From the NCBI GenBank assembly GCA_013396995.1, contig VWZP01009168.1, positions 819,450 to 883,449 on the forward strand: 64,000 nucleotides of DNA, given 5' to 3'. The stretch is from Dicaeum eximium. Lineage: Eukaryota > Chordata > Aves > Passeriformes > Dicaeidae. The notes beneath the pieces are model-generated. The model saw nothing but the letters and a program-made list of their open reading frames with translations, made no database searches and was not told the origin of the DNA. Shown in pieces: positions 46,953 through 57,853 of the stretch (position 1 is its first letter; each line of letters opens with the position of its first letter). Both the position numbers and the translations under genes were made by a program.

Positions 46953-48095
46953 CTGCTCACAGGAATCAAGAATAAACAGGATAAACTGTCATCCATGGAA
47001 GCTGAAGGGTAGGACAGCTTGAGTCAGGACCCAAAAAAAGGAAAACAATGATCCATTTATTTCAGATGTGAAGTGGAGAAGAGAAATCCACCTGAGGACC
47101 CACAGAGAAGCAAAAGTCAAAGAAGATTCAGTCCATGGTGTGGGCAGTGCAGCGTGGGGCAGCCCAGAGGGAGAGTCAGAAGCAGGACAGATTTTCCAAA
47201 TTTCAATCATACATGGAGCAACTCATAAAAATGTGAGCTTGTCCACATCCAGATTAGATTACCCCACACATTCATATTCTAGGTATTTCTAAGAAAGCAC
47301 CACAGCCTGTGAGAGCTCACACTTATTCAAAATAGCTTTCAAATATAGAGAAAATCATGGTTTTATTCCAGACCGAGTCCATCATTCTCAAAAGATTTTA
47401 CTCCAGCACCACTGAGATCTGAATCTGCACCAGAATGTGCAAATTAAGCACAGGCCATTAACAGGACAGATTTCTCAATGCTAAAGGGAGAGAGAGAGTA
47501 ACTGTGAATTATAAAGCCACATCCTTACTAGTGGCTATAAATTTGGATGAACCTCCTCCCCACTGATCTGGATTCTCACATGCTGTCTCATCAGGCCCTT
47601 TCCCTCTCACTTGTGAAATATATTACAGTAGCCAAATTACCAAACAACCTCAATAAATTCAGTCATTCTGCTCTAAGAGAAGATACCATGCTGTGGAGAA
47701 CAGAGTGAGAATGTTTTTTTTCTCTCCAGACTTGCAATTGTTCCCGTTGTGTGTCAATTTTATTGGCAGGTGATTTTTTTTTTTCTCCCTTGCTTGGCCC
47801 CAGTTTGAATTTTGCATCCAGCTTCCCCTGCAAATGCCTTTTCCAATCACTATATTTTAGCTCATATCAATGAAGTCTGTATGGGGGAAGAGAATAAAGC
47901 AGGACAGATCCTCATCTGGTTTATATCTGCCCTGCTCAACACATTCCAAGAACCTCTCTGCTGCTCTGCCCAGAGTGTTATGCTGTGAACACTGGCCATA
48001 ATCCTACCTTATATTTTTGTAGACAGACTTGTTAAACTTTTTGTGCATGGAAGAAATTCCCCCCTAAGTTATTAGAAGAATGGCTGAATTTAAAT

Positions 48096-48130
48096 TTGTT
48101 GTTGTTGTTTGTTTTGTTTTGTTTTGTTTT
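48096..48130. repeat. (TTG)n/(TTTTG)n simple repeat
   Basis: Four TTG units pass into four TTTTG-type units. The run lies directly left of the 3' tail of the CR1 copy at 48141, where simple-repeat growth is common. Confidence 0.9.
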
Positions 48131-48140
48131 CTGTAAGAGA

Positions 48141-48243
48141 ATCATAAAATCATAGAATGGTTTGCATTTGAAGGGACTTCAAAATAATCTAGTTCCAGCC
48201 CCCATGACATGGGCAGGGAAAACTTTCACTAGAGGTGCCCCAT
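48141..48243 (-). mobile_element. CR1 LINE 3' fragment (minus strand)
   Basis: It begins with two octamers (AATCATAAAATCATAGAATG) and continues GGTTTGCATTTGAAGGGACT, TCTAGTTCCAGCCCCCATGA and CATGGGCAGGGAAAACTTTC. Only about 100 bp remain. Confidence 0.9.
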
Positions 48244-48799
48244 CTGAAAAAATGAAATATTTATTTCTGGAAAAAAGTTTTATACAGATTCAAAATCAGC
48301 CCCTCTTCACCTTAAATTCAGCAAACACTTTCCATTTTCCTGGTGTCTTGACTCAGTGTTCTAAGCAAAGAGCCTGGGGCAATGGCATCTGAGAGACTCT
48401 CAACAGCAGTAGGAGAAGTTTAAACCTCACTGGGCAAAATGTCCTTAAGTTCCCTGAGGGAAGTGTCAGAATGGCAGCAGGGGCAGAAAACAGATAGGAA
48501 AATCCCTACCTCAAGTCCCCAAGCTTGTGGGATTTTTAATGAAACTTTCTCAGTGTTAATGTAGCAAACAAAAAGAACTAAAGGTTTGTCTCAGCATCTG
48601 TCCAGACAGCTCCAACTTTTCTGAGGAAACAGATGCACGAACCCTGTGCTAGCTGAGAACAGAGGAGGTGCAATTTCCATGAAAGAAACAAAACAACAAA
48701 CTGTTAATGAAAATGAAATTAATTCATTTTATAATCAGCTCCCAGGCAGCCAAAAAAACCCCCAAACCAAACCATCAACCATGAGTAGCATCTGTAAGA

Positions 48800-48872
48800 A
48801 TCACTGGATTATGGAATCATAGGATGGTTTGTGTTGGAAGAGACCTTAAAGATTTTCCAGCTCCAACCATCG
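48800..48872 (-). mobile_element. CR1 LINE 3' tail (minus strand)
   Basis: The segment ATTATGGAATCATAGGATGG, TTTGTGTTGGAAGAGACCTT, AAAGATTTTCCAGCTCCAAC is the CR1 tail in reverse. The match fades after CCAACC. Confidence 0.88.
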
Positions 48873-49088
48873 CTGCTGTGGTTCAGGGCCAGGTGAGTCA
48901 CCCCATGCCTGGAACTTGCCTCACCCAGTTAACCAAGCTAAACATGAACATCTGGTCTCAGCTTTTTGGGGATTCTGCTCCTGAAGCAGCTGCAGCAAGA
49001 CTGACATTTGTTGTTGGGGGATGCTCTCACACCATCCTCAAATGGTCCAAATGCCAAAAGGACACGATGAAGAACCACAGCCACAGGA
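48873..49088. other. Spacer between two CR1 copies of opposite orientation
   Basis: No confident assignment. The left part may be an eroded continuation of one CR1 or the other. Confidence 0.35.
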
Positions 49089-49424
49089 CCTGGAGAGGAC
49101 CTCATCCCTGGGTGTCCCTGTGTGCAGGGAGGGCTCAGAGCAGGGCCAGGCTCTGCTCCAGGGCCCAGCACTGGCACCAGAGGATGGGCAGGGACTGAGC
49201 CCAGCAAGTTCCACCTGCACAGGAGGCAGAACTTCTTTCCTGTGCAGTGACCAGCACTGAACAGATTGTCCAGAGAGGCTGTGGAGTCTCCTCACTGGGG
49301 ATATTCAAGAAATGTCTGAATGCAATCCTGCACTCTGGGATGACCCTGCTTGATCAGGGAGGTGGGACCAGATGATCAACCTTGGTCCCTTCCAATGTGA
49401 CCCATTCTGTTAATCTGTGATGAT
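49089..49424 (+). mobile_element. CR1 LINE 3' fragment (plus strand), older subfamily
   Basis: It reads in sense from CCTGGAGAGGACCTCATCCC through AAGTTCCACCTGCACAGGAG, GGCAGAACTTCTTTCCTGTG, GTCCAGAGAGGCTGTGGAGT and ATTCAAGAAATGTCTGAATG to GGTCCCTTCCAATGTGACCC and ATTCTGTTAATCTGTGATGA. The TGTGGAGTCTCC and CCTGCTTGATCAGG segments identify a different CR1 subfamily from the CCATGGGCAGGG copies. About 335 bp of 3' UTR is present. Confidence 0.93.
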
Positions 49425-51139
49425 TTAAAAAATACTCTGAGAAGGCGAAAGGCAAATTAGGAATACAGACTCTTGTGTTCTGCCTGTGCTGCTGTGACAA
49501 GGAAAGAAAAGGTCACTGATGTAAGATTCCTCTAAGAGTTGTTTCACCTTGAATTGTCACAGTTAAAAGAGAGTAGTGTTTTCCCTTTTTCTTCTCTTTT
49601 ATGGCATCTAAAGTTTAGGAGAAAATGGGATGCAACAGTAATAACAATTTAAAGCATTGCCTAAAAGCCAAGTCCTTTCATAATGCCCTTAAAATCTCAG
49701 TGATTGCAAACTTTGCTGGAAAGGGTAATATCTACTCTTCACTGATTTCATCTGATAAAGTTGTGGGGAGAGAGAAAAAGTGCTTTGGGGCATGTGAGTC
49801 CTTCAAATCTCTGTAGATTATGAAATGTCATTGTTCCCTGATTTACCTCATGAAACATAAACTTTACTTAACATGGTACTTTAAGGACAAGGTGTGCACA
49901 TGTGCCTTTGCAACCCCAAAACAGAGTTGCTTCTGTTCTAGGCAGAGCTACCTCTTTGGACCCAAGATGACAAATAATTCAAGTTTAAACATACCTAGTT
50001 GTTTGTAGGCCCCAAGACACTTCATGGCAAATTTGTTCCAGCTCCTTTCTCAATGTCCCCATACAAGCAGGACCCAAATGTCAATGCCAGGAACAAGAGA
50101 GGAGACAGTCATGTACACTCTGAGGATGAAGCCACAGTGACTTTTATATATATACAAAGACATATGTATATATGTATGTGTATATATATATATAAATTAG
50201 GAAACCTGAAATTTAAATCCATATACAGGCAAGCCTGCAAACAGACAGAAAGCTGAAGGCATTTTGGAAGAAAAAGATATTGCTGCCTGCCAGTGGGAGT
50301 GCAAACTGCATATAGGGTTAGTATCTGATGGGGGGTTTTCAGGTGGTTAGTTTTCATCTAAATAGAAGTCAGGTGTTTTTCAAAAGGCTTTTTTTTTTTC
50401 TTTCCTTTTAATGCATCAAAGTATTTTTCCAACAGAAAAAAGGACTGGCTTTCCAACCAGTGTGGAAATTTTTAATTCAATCTGAAATTTTGTTTATTTT
50501 AGGAAAAAAAAATAAGGTAAAAACCAACCATGGAAACATTCTTCCTAAAAGTTCTGGCTTTAGATCAAGACCTTTGTTGAGATTTTTTCAAATTAAATAT
50601 TTCCCTTTAACACTTCAGTTTTTCAAAGAATCTGCTTATTTTCCTGAGAGTTTTTTTTGGGAAGGAAGAAAATACTAAAATGGAGTCAGTAGAATCAAGT
50701 TAGAAAATTTTTGAGAGGAAAACAAACAAAAAAAGGGCACATGTTAAAATTACGATATCTTCAATTAAAAAGAAATGCCATATTTTGATCAAGTATAATG
50801 TCTGGCCACATCTGACAGGGGTGGCAGGGCTGTGTTGGTGGCTCCAGGAGCTGCACCGTGCTTGGGAAAATTTGCACTGTCAATAAAACCAGCCATGGGT
50901 TGTTCCTTTCCTACCTTCCCATATGCTGGGCTCATTAATGGAACATCAAATCTACAAATGTGGACATAAAGTCAGCCTATACATGCCTAACTTCTGATAT
51001 GAGCATCCGACCGCTGCTCGGGGGCTGCTTTTGAAAAGCAGGGCCATGTCCTGAGGGCTGTAAATCCATTCTTTCTTGACAGAAGACAAATCTCAGTGGG
51101 ATTCCTTTTTTTTTTTTCTTTTCCACAAAAGAGTCTTGT
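49425..51139. other. Unique noncoding DNA with a TA-rich repeat
   Basis: Nothing is supported except the (TA/TATG)n stretch at 50144-50195 and homopolymer runs. Confidence 0.55.
50144..50195. repeat. TA-rich microsatellite
   Basis: Interrupted (TA)n and TATG units (TTATATATATAC, CATATGTATATATGTATGTG, (TA)8) form a 52-bp alternating purine-pyrimidine tract prone to cruciform formation and length change. Confidence 0.93.
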
Positions 51140-51660
51140 GTTCTGCACCGCAAGCCCGAGTGGCAGCAGGGAGGGGGAAGCTGCAAATCCAGCTCGAGGC
51201 TTGAAAGATTTCCACTGTCATTGCTGGAGCTCCGCGCAGTCAGAGCCCCTCGGTGCCAAGAACAAACACATCATCACCGCCGCGTAATGCAAACACGATG
51301 CTCCTGCAGTCTGCTGCAGGACACTGCGAATCTGCCTCCTGGGAGGGCAGGCAGGCAGGGAAAGCCCTGGAAATCTTTTTTGGTGACTAAAACCGGGCTT
51401 TATGGCAAAGTGCGTAAAGGGCCGTCTCTCCTTTCCAGGCTGACTTCCCACCTGCAGCGCCTTGCTGATTTAATAAGGGCTGAAAGGGATTATCAAGTTG
51501 TGAAGTTGTTTGCATCCTACTGGGCTGTAATGAATGAAGGGTTTTGTTCAGCTCAGCCTGACTGAATGTTTCTTGGAGCGATCAGAGCTGGGGCAAGGCT
51601 GTAAGGCACCGGCGCTTTTCGTACATGGTTAATGTTAGAACATTACATGGCAAAACGGGG
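51140..51660. promoter_or_regulatory. Candidate conserved noncoding element
   Basis: This is the most CpG-retaining unique block in the window. Examples are GCTCGAGG, CTCCGCG, CACCGCCGCG, ACACGATG, AACCGGG, GTGCGTAAAGGGCCG and CACCGGCGC. It includes an octamer-like ATGCAAAC at 51287 and the AT-rich run GATTTAATAAGG and AAGGGATTATCAAG near 51460-51500. A 114-codon plus-strand frame (51221-51565) has no recognisable domain and overlaps a minus-strand frame. CpG retention without a repeat explanation suggests either selection or an unmethylated regulatory element. Confidence 0.33.
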
Positions 51661-53299
51661 GATGCACAAACTCCTTGTTAGTTTTGTAACTTCTTTTCCT
51701 ATCCCAACACTTGCCTTGTTGGGGTAAGTCCTTAAGTCCTTGCAATGTTGTTGGGTTTTTTTGTTTGTTTGTTTTTTAAGTCTGCTTTGGTAACTCAGCA
51801 ATCAGTCAAAGAGAAACCTCGGTATCTTCAGCTCCCGTAATGCATGAGAAACTGGAAAGTTCCCTTGCAGGTCTCTGCATTCACCACACTCCTGTAACTC
51901 TGCCCAGGTTGCCTCATCCTTGGGGAGTTTGTATCAGTTGCAGTTCTGCTCACAAAACTAATGACAAGAAAGATGCTCATTCCCTGCCAATTCCCTGCAA
52001 GCCTCTTGCATTCCCTGCTGAGAAGCACAAAGAGTGCCACAGGCTGAAGTAAAAGCCTCTTAATGCATCTCATTTTCAACCCAATAAAAGAGCAGAGCAC
52101 CTGCACCCAATTAGCAGACACCAAACCCTCCTGTCCCTTTGGAGGCAGAGCTGTCTGAGTGACAAGCATTTAAAATTCACTTCTTTCATCTTTCAGGTGT
52201 TTCTATGAATTTGGCACCTGCATCAGGAGCAGGACTTGGTCCTCTTTTAGATACCTTCTTTCCCTCTGGAGAGGTCAGGCCTGCCCTGTTAGGATCCTCT
52301 CCTCACAGTGTAGGTGGGTTTTGCTTCCTCTCTCTATCCCAGCAGACTGTAGTTTTTCCCAGTCCCTTCATGTTTCCTGTTCACCAGTGGACTTTGTGAG
52401 GAGATGTTGACCCAAAAGATGAGGCTTCCTTCTGGCCATTCTCAGTGACAGAGCTCATGCAGACACAGTGGTAAGAACATGAGCTTTACCAGGTCAGGAG
52501 AAGATGCAGGGCCCAAGATTTCCTCTTCATCTAAAGGAGCCTTGCAAGGGGAAGATGTCCAGCGTTCATGCTCTTGAAATTTCCTTCACAATGTGTAATC
52601 CACCATTCAAGAGTTTAGCTAATTCCAGATCAGCCAATAACAAAAGTTTGGTATTTTCCTAAACTTTCCCTGTGCTTCAAGCAAATAACAAATGTGGTCC
52701 ATCTGCATCATATCTGTAGTTCTTATCTTTATACCCCCTTTTATTTTCTATTCATGTTTTTCCACTGCCTCCCTCTACCAGCTCTCCTAGTCAGATATTT
52801 TCACATTTCCTTTTCCCACTTCTGCCTGTGAGTCCTTTTTCATTCCTGCCGATAATTTTTGGGAAAGGAGCTCAGCAAATTGAATCAAGTAAGATGTCTT
52901 CCCTACCCAGATTTAGTCTCCTGAGTCAGCCAATAGGTCTTTCCACTCTGCTTCCTCAGCTAGCAGAAACTCCTCTGAGGGCTGACAGGTCATCCTTAAG
53001 CCATACTCCTTCTCTGAAGCCTTCAGAAGAACCTGGATCTGATCCTTGGGAGCCCAGGAATCATTGTTAAGTTGTCTGGCAAACAGATGGCCCTAAAAAT
53101 GGTATGGCTGTATCACAAGGACTTTGCCTTCTCCTATTTCAGGTACTGCCTAAGGGCTCATTTCTCTTATGTTGTAAAAAATGTGTGTAACAGCTACAGG
53201 AAGACAAAGAAAAGTCAGGAGTTCATGGCAGTTTTGGGGCCCTCTAGTCAACAACAAAACAAAAGGGCTATCCAGGTCAGATTGTCAATAATAGAAGCA

Positions 53300-53380
53300 T
53301 AAGTAATTGCAGTGGGAAGGGACCTCAGTAGATCTCCTCAGAGCAGGGTCAGCCATGAGGTAAGACAAGATCACACAAGG
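53300..53380 (-). mobile_element. CR1 LINE scrap (minus strand)
   Basis: GTGGGAAGGGACCTCAGTAG, ATCTCCTCAGAGCAGGGTCA and AGACAAGATCACAC match the reverse complement of the CR1 tail (GGAAGGGACCTC.GGAGATC, GCAGGGTCACC, GGATCACAC). The octamers themselves are eroded. Confidence 0.65.
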
Positions 53381-53430
53381 TTTTGTGTTAGAAAAGCTCA
53401 GTGTTTTAGGTGCTCCATTTGGAGGAAGAT

Positions 53431-53446
53431 GAAGAAGAAGAAGAAG
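53431..53446. repeat. (GAA)n short repeat
   Basis: Five GAA units sit inside a purine-rich stretch. Confidence 0.85.
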
Positions 53447-54633
53447 GAAGTGTATGCACTTCCCACTGCAATTCCCAGCTCCTATTTGTTGGAAATACAG
53501 AAAAATAGGCAGGTGGGGTGGGATGGGGTAGCTTTCCTGTAGGTGTGTGGTCCACAATGAAGTCCAGGTTTCTGTGGCTGGAGGAATCTGAGATACTCAG
53601 GTGAAGAGGTCCCATTCAGGGCGTTACTTGACAGCAGTCAGAGCTGGCCTGGTGGGTTTTCATCCCACTCCAGGACCAGCTGCTCTGAAAAGTCAGAGAT
53701 AACATCAACTAACATAGACTGAGCTTTCCTTGACATTTATCTTAGAGTGAGCTGGTTTCCAAGCAGCCAGTTCTTCCCTCCCCCAGGAACAAATCCTGAC
53801 TCATGTTTACCAGCTGGAGAAAACATGACCAAATAGTGAAAAAAAAAGAGATCTGCTTTGAGCATTAAACTTCATTGCTGAAAGACTAGAAACTACTGTT
53901 TGGCCTGCCAAGGCTTTAATTGTCAACTTATGTAAGAAAGGCTCTTTTTCAGTCTCTGTTTGCATTCACCAGGGGGTTCATAAAACAATTATAAGAATCT
54001 AGTGATAATCTTCTTTCAGGCTTTATACTGCAGGCAGCCCAAAATGTCAATCCAGTTGATGATTGCTCCTATGTGAGGTCACTAAGCCACTGACTGGCTC
54101 TCTGACTTTATTATTATTAATTGTTTTTATTAGTTACTGCTACTATATGGCATGTGGGTCACTCACCCTGTCCTCAGCCCTTAATAGCTCCATTGTATTG
54201 TCCTGATCAAAGCTGGTCCTTTCTGTGTCCCTTTCATGTGATCTTCAAAGTCATCTTTGGATGACTTCAGATGGACTGAAAAATAAAAATCTCAAAGGCA
54301 TCTTTAGGCTGAAACAAAAACTGACAGCCCCAAGTTTTTGATAGTTCAAATATTAATATCTTATGGTGTAAGACTGTCATCTTGTGAACAATCTCAGACA
54401 GGCGTGAGACAACCACAGCCCCTGGCTGGAAGCAAATCAAGGGACTCTCCCCATCTCACTGAGGGGCTCAAAGCCAGTGAATGACAGATCCTACTGCTTC
54501 AGGTTGGCTTGAAATCATTACACACACTGGATATTAAATTATACACTTTAGTGATAACTGATTGCTGAAAACCCTGCCTTGTGTGTGAATGAAAAATAAG
54601 ACTTCATGACTGTTTTATATTCTTTTCTTTCAG

Positions 54634-54750
54634 CCTTCATACTGCTTGAATGCATGTCATATTCCACACAATATCCCTGTCACTTTGGAGGCAAACTGCT
54701 GGAGATCAAATCTTTACATAAAATATTGGTTTAGACCTGAAACTGGAAAG
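54634..54750 (+). CDS. Candidate symmetrical coding exon with three cysteines, gene not recognised
   Basis: A strong pyrimidine tract (TTATATTCTTTTCTTTCAG) precedes 117 bp (39 codons, phase 0 at both ends) that stop at AAG before GTACAG. It starts PSYCLNACHIPHNIPVTLEA and then has a Cys-Trp pair, a YIKYWF aromatic core and ETGK at the end. Alternating hydrophobic residues with Cys and Trp suggest a beta-sandwich extracellular domain. A faint resemblance to the REJ-type segments of polycystin-family proteins is my inference only. If the donor is ignored, the frame stays open to a stop at 54832-54834, followed by ATTAAA-type polyadenylation signals near 54856 and 54868, so it could instead be a terminal exon. 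Splice signals and composition make this the best exon candidate here, but no neighbouring exon was found. Confidence 0.38.
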
Positions 54751-54834
54751 GTACAGATCTTACAGGACAGTGCAATATTTCATGCTTTGATTTTGACAGC
54801 TGCACCAGCAGAGGAAAAAGGGACATCTCTATAA

Positions 54835-56561
54835 TTCTATATTATTTACTAAAGAATTAAAGCACATTAAAGCCTTGAAGGCCAGATTGATCTAGAAATC
54901 CTGAGGTCTCAACTGAAGCATGTGCTTAAATATTTTATAAATGTGATGGTCTGCCTGGCCTTCAAGTTGATGTTGGTATGAAATTCATGCCACAGAGACA
55001 AAGCAGTCAGAATTCTTCCTCACAGTCTTGTACACCTGACCTGTAGGCAGCACTGTATCAAAATGGGTTGAGGCTGAATTTCTACACCACTCTCCTTTAA
55101 ATCCAGTGTCATAACAAGATTAGAACAGAGGGATTCCAACAAAAGAGACCAAATAACAGGAAAAGTTAGATAACATTTCATTTTTATCCTCTGGAATGTC
55201 CTTTCAGTATAAATCTGGATATAAATACGAGTATCACATGGGATTTAATTATGTCATAACAAATAAAATAACCTTAATTAAAAATATGAGTCAGGTTCAA
55301 ACATTTTCAGAGGAAAAAGTCTGGAATTTAGGGCTTTTTGTCTGAAGAAAAAAATTAGCCTGGGAAATAAAAGATTATATTTCATATGAAGAAACTGGCA
55401 GAACATTCAATCACTCATGGCTTCCAAGATCAAAAAATTTTCCTCAGCTGTGGGAGAGGAGTAGTTTGTGCTTTTTATGTAGAGGTGAGAGAATATGGCT
55501 TAATACAGTGGTAATAAGATAAGCTGCTCAAAGCTTTTTTCATAGGAACCATCAACCTGGAATGGGGTTTCTCCCACTGCTTGTGAGATTGGGCCCATAT
55601 TTTAAGGGTATCTTTGCCAGAGGCCTGCATACATTGTAAGTTGAACAGAACTAATGTTTTTGGCTTCTAACTTTTCTCTCAAGCTTAATACTGGTCAATT
55701 TGTGAAGTGTCCTGGCAATAACAAGAAAATAACACCCAACAGCTTAAGATACGATTTTGTCATGTTTTCATATAAGGCACAATAAAGTACAAGGAGGGAG
55801 ATAGCACAGGGATGTGGAAGGACACTCTAAAAGTTATGCAGAACTTTTACATAAGAGCACAGGATGCTGAGCTCTCTTCTACACTCCAGATTTCCCCTTC
55901 AGGTGCCTAAACTCCAGCTGAGTTCAGTAAGAGTTGAGCCACTTAAATCCCTCTATGAGCTGAGCATCAAGTTATCACCTTATGGCTTAGATGAATTAGG
56001 AATTTCAGTGTTCCTGAGAAGGGCTCCAAATTGTTGGGTTTTTTTTTTTTTTGCTGATCTCACAGGAGGTCCAGGAATGGCTGAGCCCAGAGACAGGAGC
56101 AACTGGCAGCTGTAACTTGGAGACTGGGTTTTCACAAGGCTGGAACAAAGGTGCTGTAGAGCATCATCTTCTGGTTAGGTTTTGGCAGATTTAAGGACTG
56201 TGGGAAGAGGTGTTCTCAATAACTGAGCAGAATTGCTAACATAGGCTTTACACATTGCAGCTCAAGGATCAATTTGGCTTTGGCCTTTGCCAAAGCTACT
56301 TCTTAACAACTGACTTGAAAACTGCAAAGATGAACTGTCTTTTTTCCTCCCTATGGGGCAACCACATTTTGACATTGTGGTTCCTAAATGACCGGCAAAT
56401 AATTTTATATGCTGGAAATGAAGAAAGGGAAGGAAAGAAAATAAAAACTTCAATCTTTTCTTTTCCTCCCCTCAAGTTAATGAATTTTTTATAAATGTGT
56501 AAGCATGTCACTATTCCAAGCCACATCAAATCACTTTTAAAATCTGTATTTTTAAAAACAG
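54835..56561. other. Unique noncoding DNA
   Basis: No repeat or gene is recognised. Two ATTAAA motifs lie just downstream of the frame ending at 54834. A poly-T run is present at 56039-56052. Confidence 0.5.
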
Positions 56562-56775
56562 GAATGTGTATAATATGAATGGCTTAAGGAATAAAATGCA
56601 AAAAGATGTTGATGATGCTGGATTAGCAGCCAGCTGGAGAATTAAAAAAGATGAAGAGAAGAACAAAAAAGCCCGTGTTTCACTAGCCAAGTCAACAGCC
56701 GTGTTTTTTCAATCGCCCCTCGTTATGGAAAAAGTGTACTCAGGTTGTCCTAGAATCAGAGTTCACTGTTTTTAA
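56562..56775 (+). other. Lysine-rich open segment behind an acceptor-like site
   Basis: A weak acceptor (TGTATTTTTAAAAACAG) is followed by a frame open for about 70 codons to a stop at 56773-56775. It reads NVYNMNGLRNKMQKDVDDAG and then a run rich in Lys, Glu and Arg. The right part retains CpGs (GCCCGTG, AGCCGTG, AATCGCCCCTCG). It could be a terminal coding exon, or a conserved noncoding element that happens to be open. No donor is obvious and no domain is recognised. Confidence 0.22.
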
Positions 56776-57740
56776 GGAGTCACATCAGGAAAAAAAACTC
56801 TTGATGCAGTGCAGAGTGTATGACAGGGAACATCTGGACACCAAACTACTGGACCTGCCATGTTTGCAGAGGAATGGCTCCGAGGATGAATTGGAATGAG
56901 CTGTAACAAATATGGGATTTTACTGGCAGCTTTATTATATTTAAATGTATCCCTGACTTTTGAGATATTTCTTTGTTTTGGATAATATTTAAACATGTCA
57001 AAAATCCTCTCTGCTTCCTGCCCTTCATTACACATGACAGGGAGTGGATTGCTCTGACCATCTGTGGAGTGGGGATGAATGGAGCTACATCTGGATGGGC
57101 TGGGGATCACATGAACGTTCACAGCAAGCCCCAGTCAGTTAACTTGAAACCTGTCTTTCCCTGAGTGAGCCGAGACAGTATCACAGTTTTTGCCAGGATT
57201 GTGTGAAGCAGAGTTGGAGCCTTGCAGCTAAACATGTCCAGAGCCTATTTGGGGGCCCTCCCTAAAGTTAAGCACCTCTGCCAATCCTGAATGTGCCTAG
57301 GAGTTGTGTTGGATAAAAACATTTGGCATTTATTGTGCGACATCTTGTGCTTATGAAGCCATTTCCGAGGCTTCCCTGCAGCCTGCTGTGGAAAGCTTCA
57401 AGGGAGAATACAAAAGCACATGTGGCAAAGTTTGGAAAAGGGGAGAGCTGATAAAGGACTGAACAACCCATAGGTCCAGACACACACACAGCTTGTGCCA
57501 AAGCTGTGCCAGGCTGGCAAGCCCTGAAACTCAGCCTGGGGAGAAGCAAAGGCTGGGATTCTGAAGGTGCTGCCATTGAGGACTGAGCCAAGCCCTGTCC
57601 TCAGGGGCTGGTGGGAGGATGGTGTGTGCATCCTGGGGACATGATTTAGTGGTGAATGTGATGGTGCTGGGTTAATGGCTGGGCTCAATGCTCTTAGAGA
57701 ATTTTTACAACCATAATGGGTCTATTTTTCTATGATTCAG
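56776..57740. other. Unique noncoding DNA
   Basis: Nothing is supported. Two conflicting minus-strand frames of about 110 codons (56772-57122 and 57268-57591) have no recognisable product. Confidence 0.5.
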
Positions 57741-57826
57741 TGATGACTGGGAAGCCACCCCCATCCCCTGCCTGTGAGCTGCTGCTGGAGGTCTGCAAGG
57801 AGAGCACCCTTGGCTGTCTTGTTCAG
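57741..57826 (+). other. Possible 86-bp exon beside the pentamer array
   Basis: A CTATTTTTCTATGATTCAG acceptor-like tract and a CAG/GTATGT donor bracket 86 bp, open in one frame, that reads MTGKPPPSPACELLLEVCKE and then STLGCLVQ. The entry splits a codon and the exit is phase 0. No family is recognised. The (TCTCC)n array begins 27 bp after the donor, which would be unusual for an intron start. Confidence 0.17.
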
Positions 57827-57853
57827 GTATGTGTTCCACAACTGTCAGCCATA

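Larger units (their letters stand above)
41557..48799. other. Mixed region: simple repeats, CR1 copies and CpG-retaining unique blocks
   Basis: This entry covers the DNA between the separately listed features. The parts not listed elsewhere are unique and hold no supported gene. The region stands out from the rest of the window. Long repeat-free blocks carry scattered CpGs in an otherwise CpG-poor background, and homeodomain-type ATTA/TAAT sites are frequent. Confidence 0.45.
51661..54633. other. Noncoding DNA with one CR1 scrap
   Basis: The CR1 scrap at 53300 and a short GAA repeat at 53431 are the only repeats recognised. Open frames are short and conflicting. Confidence 0.5.
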
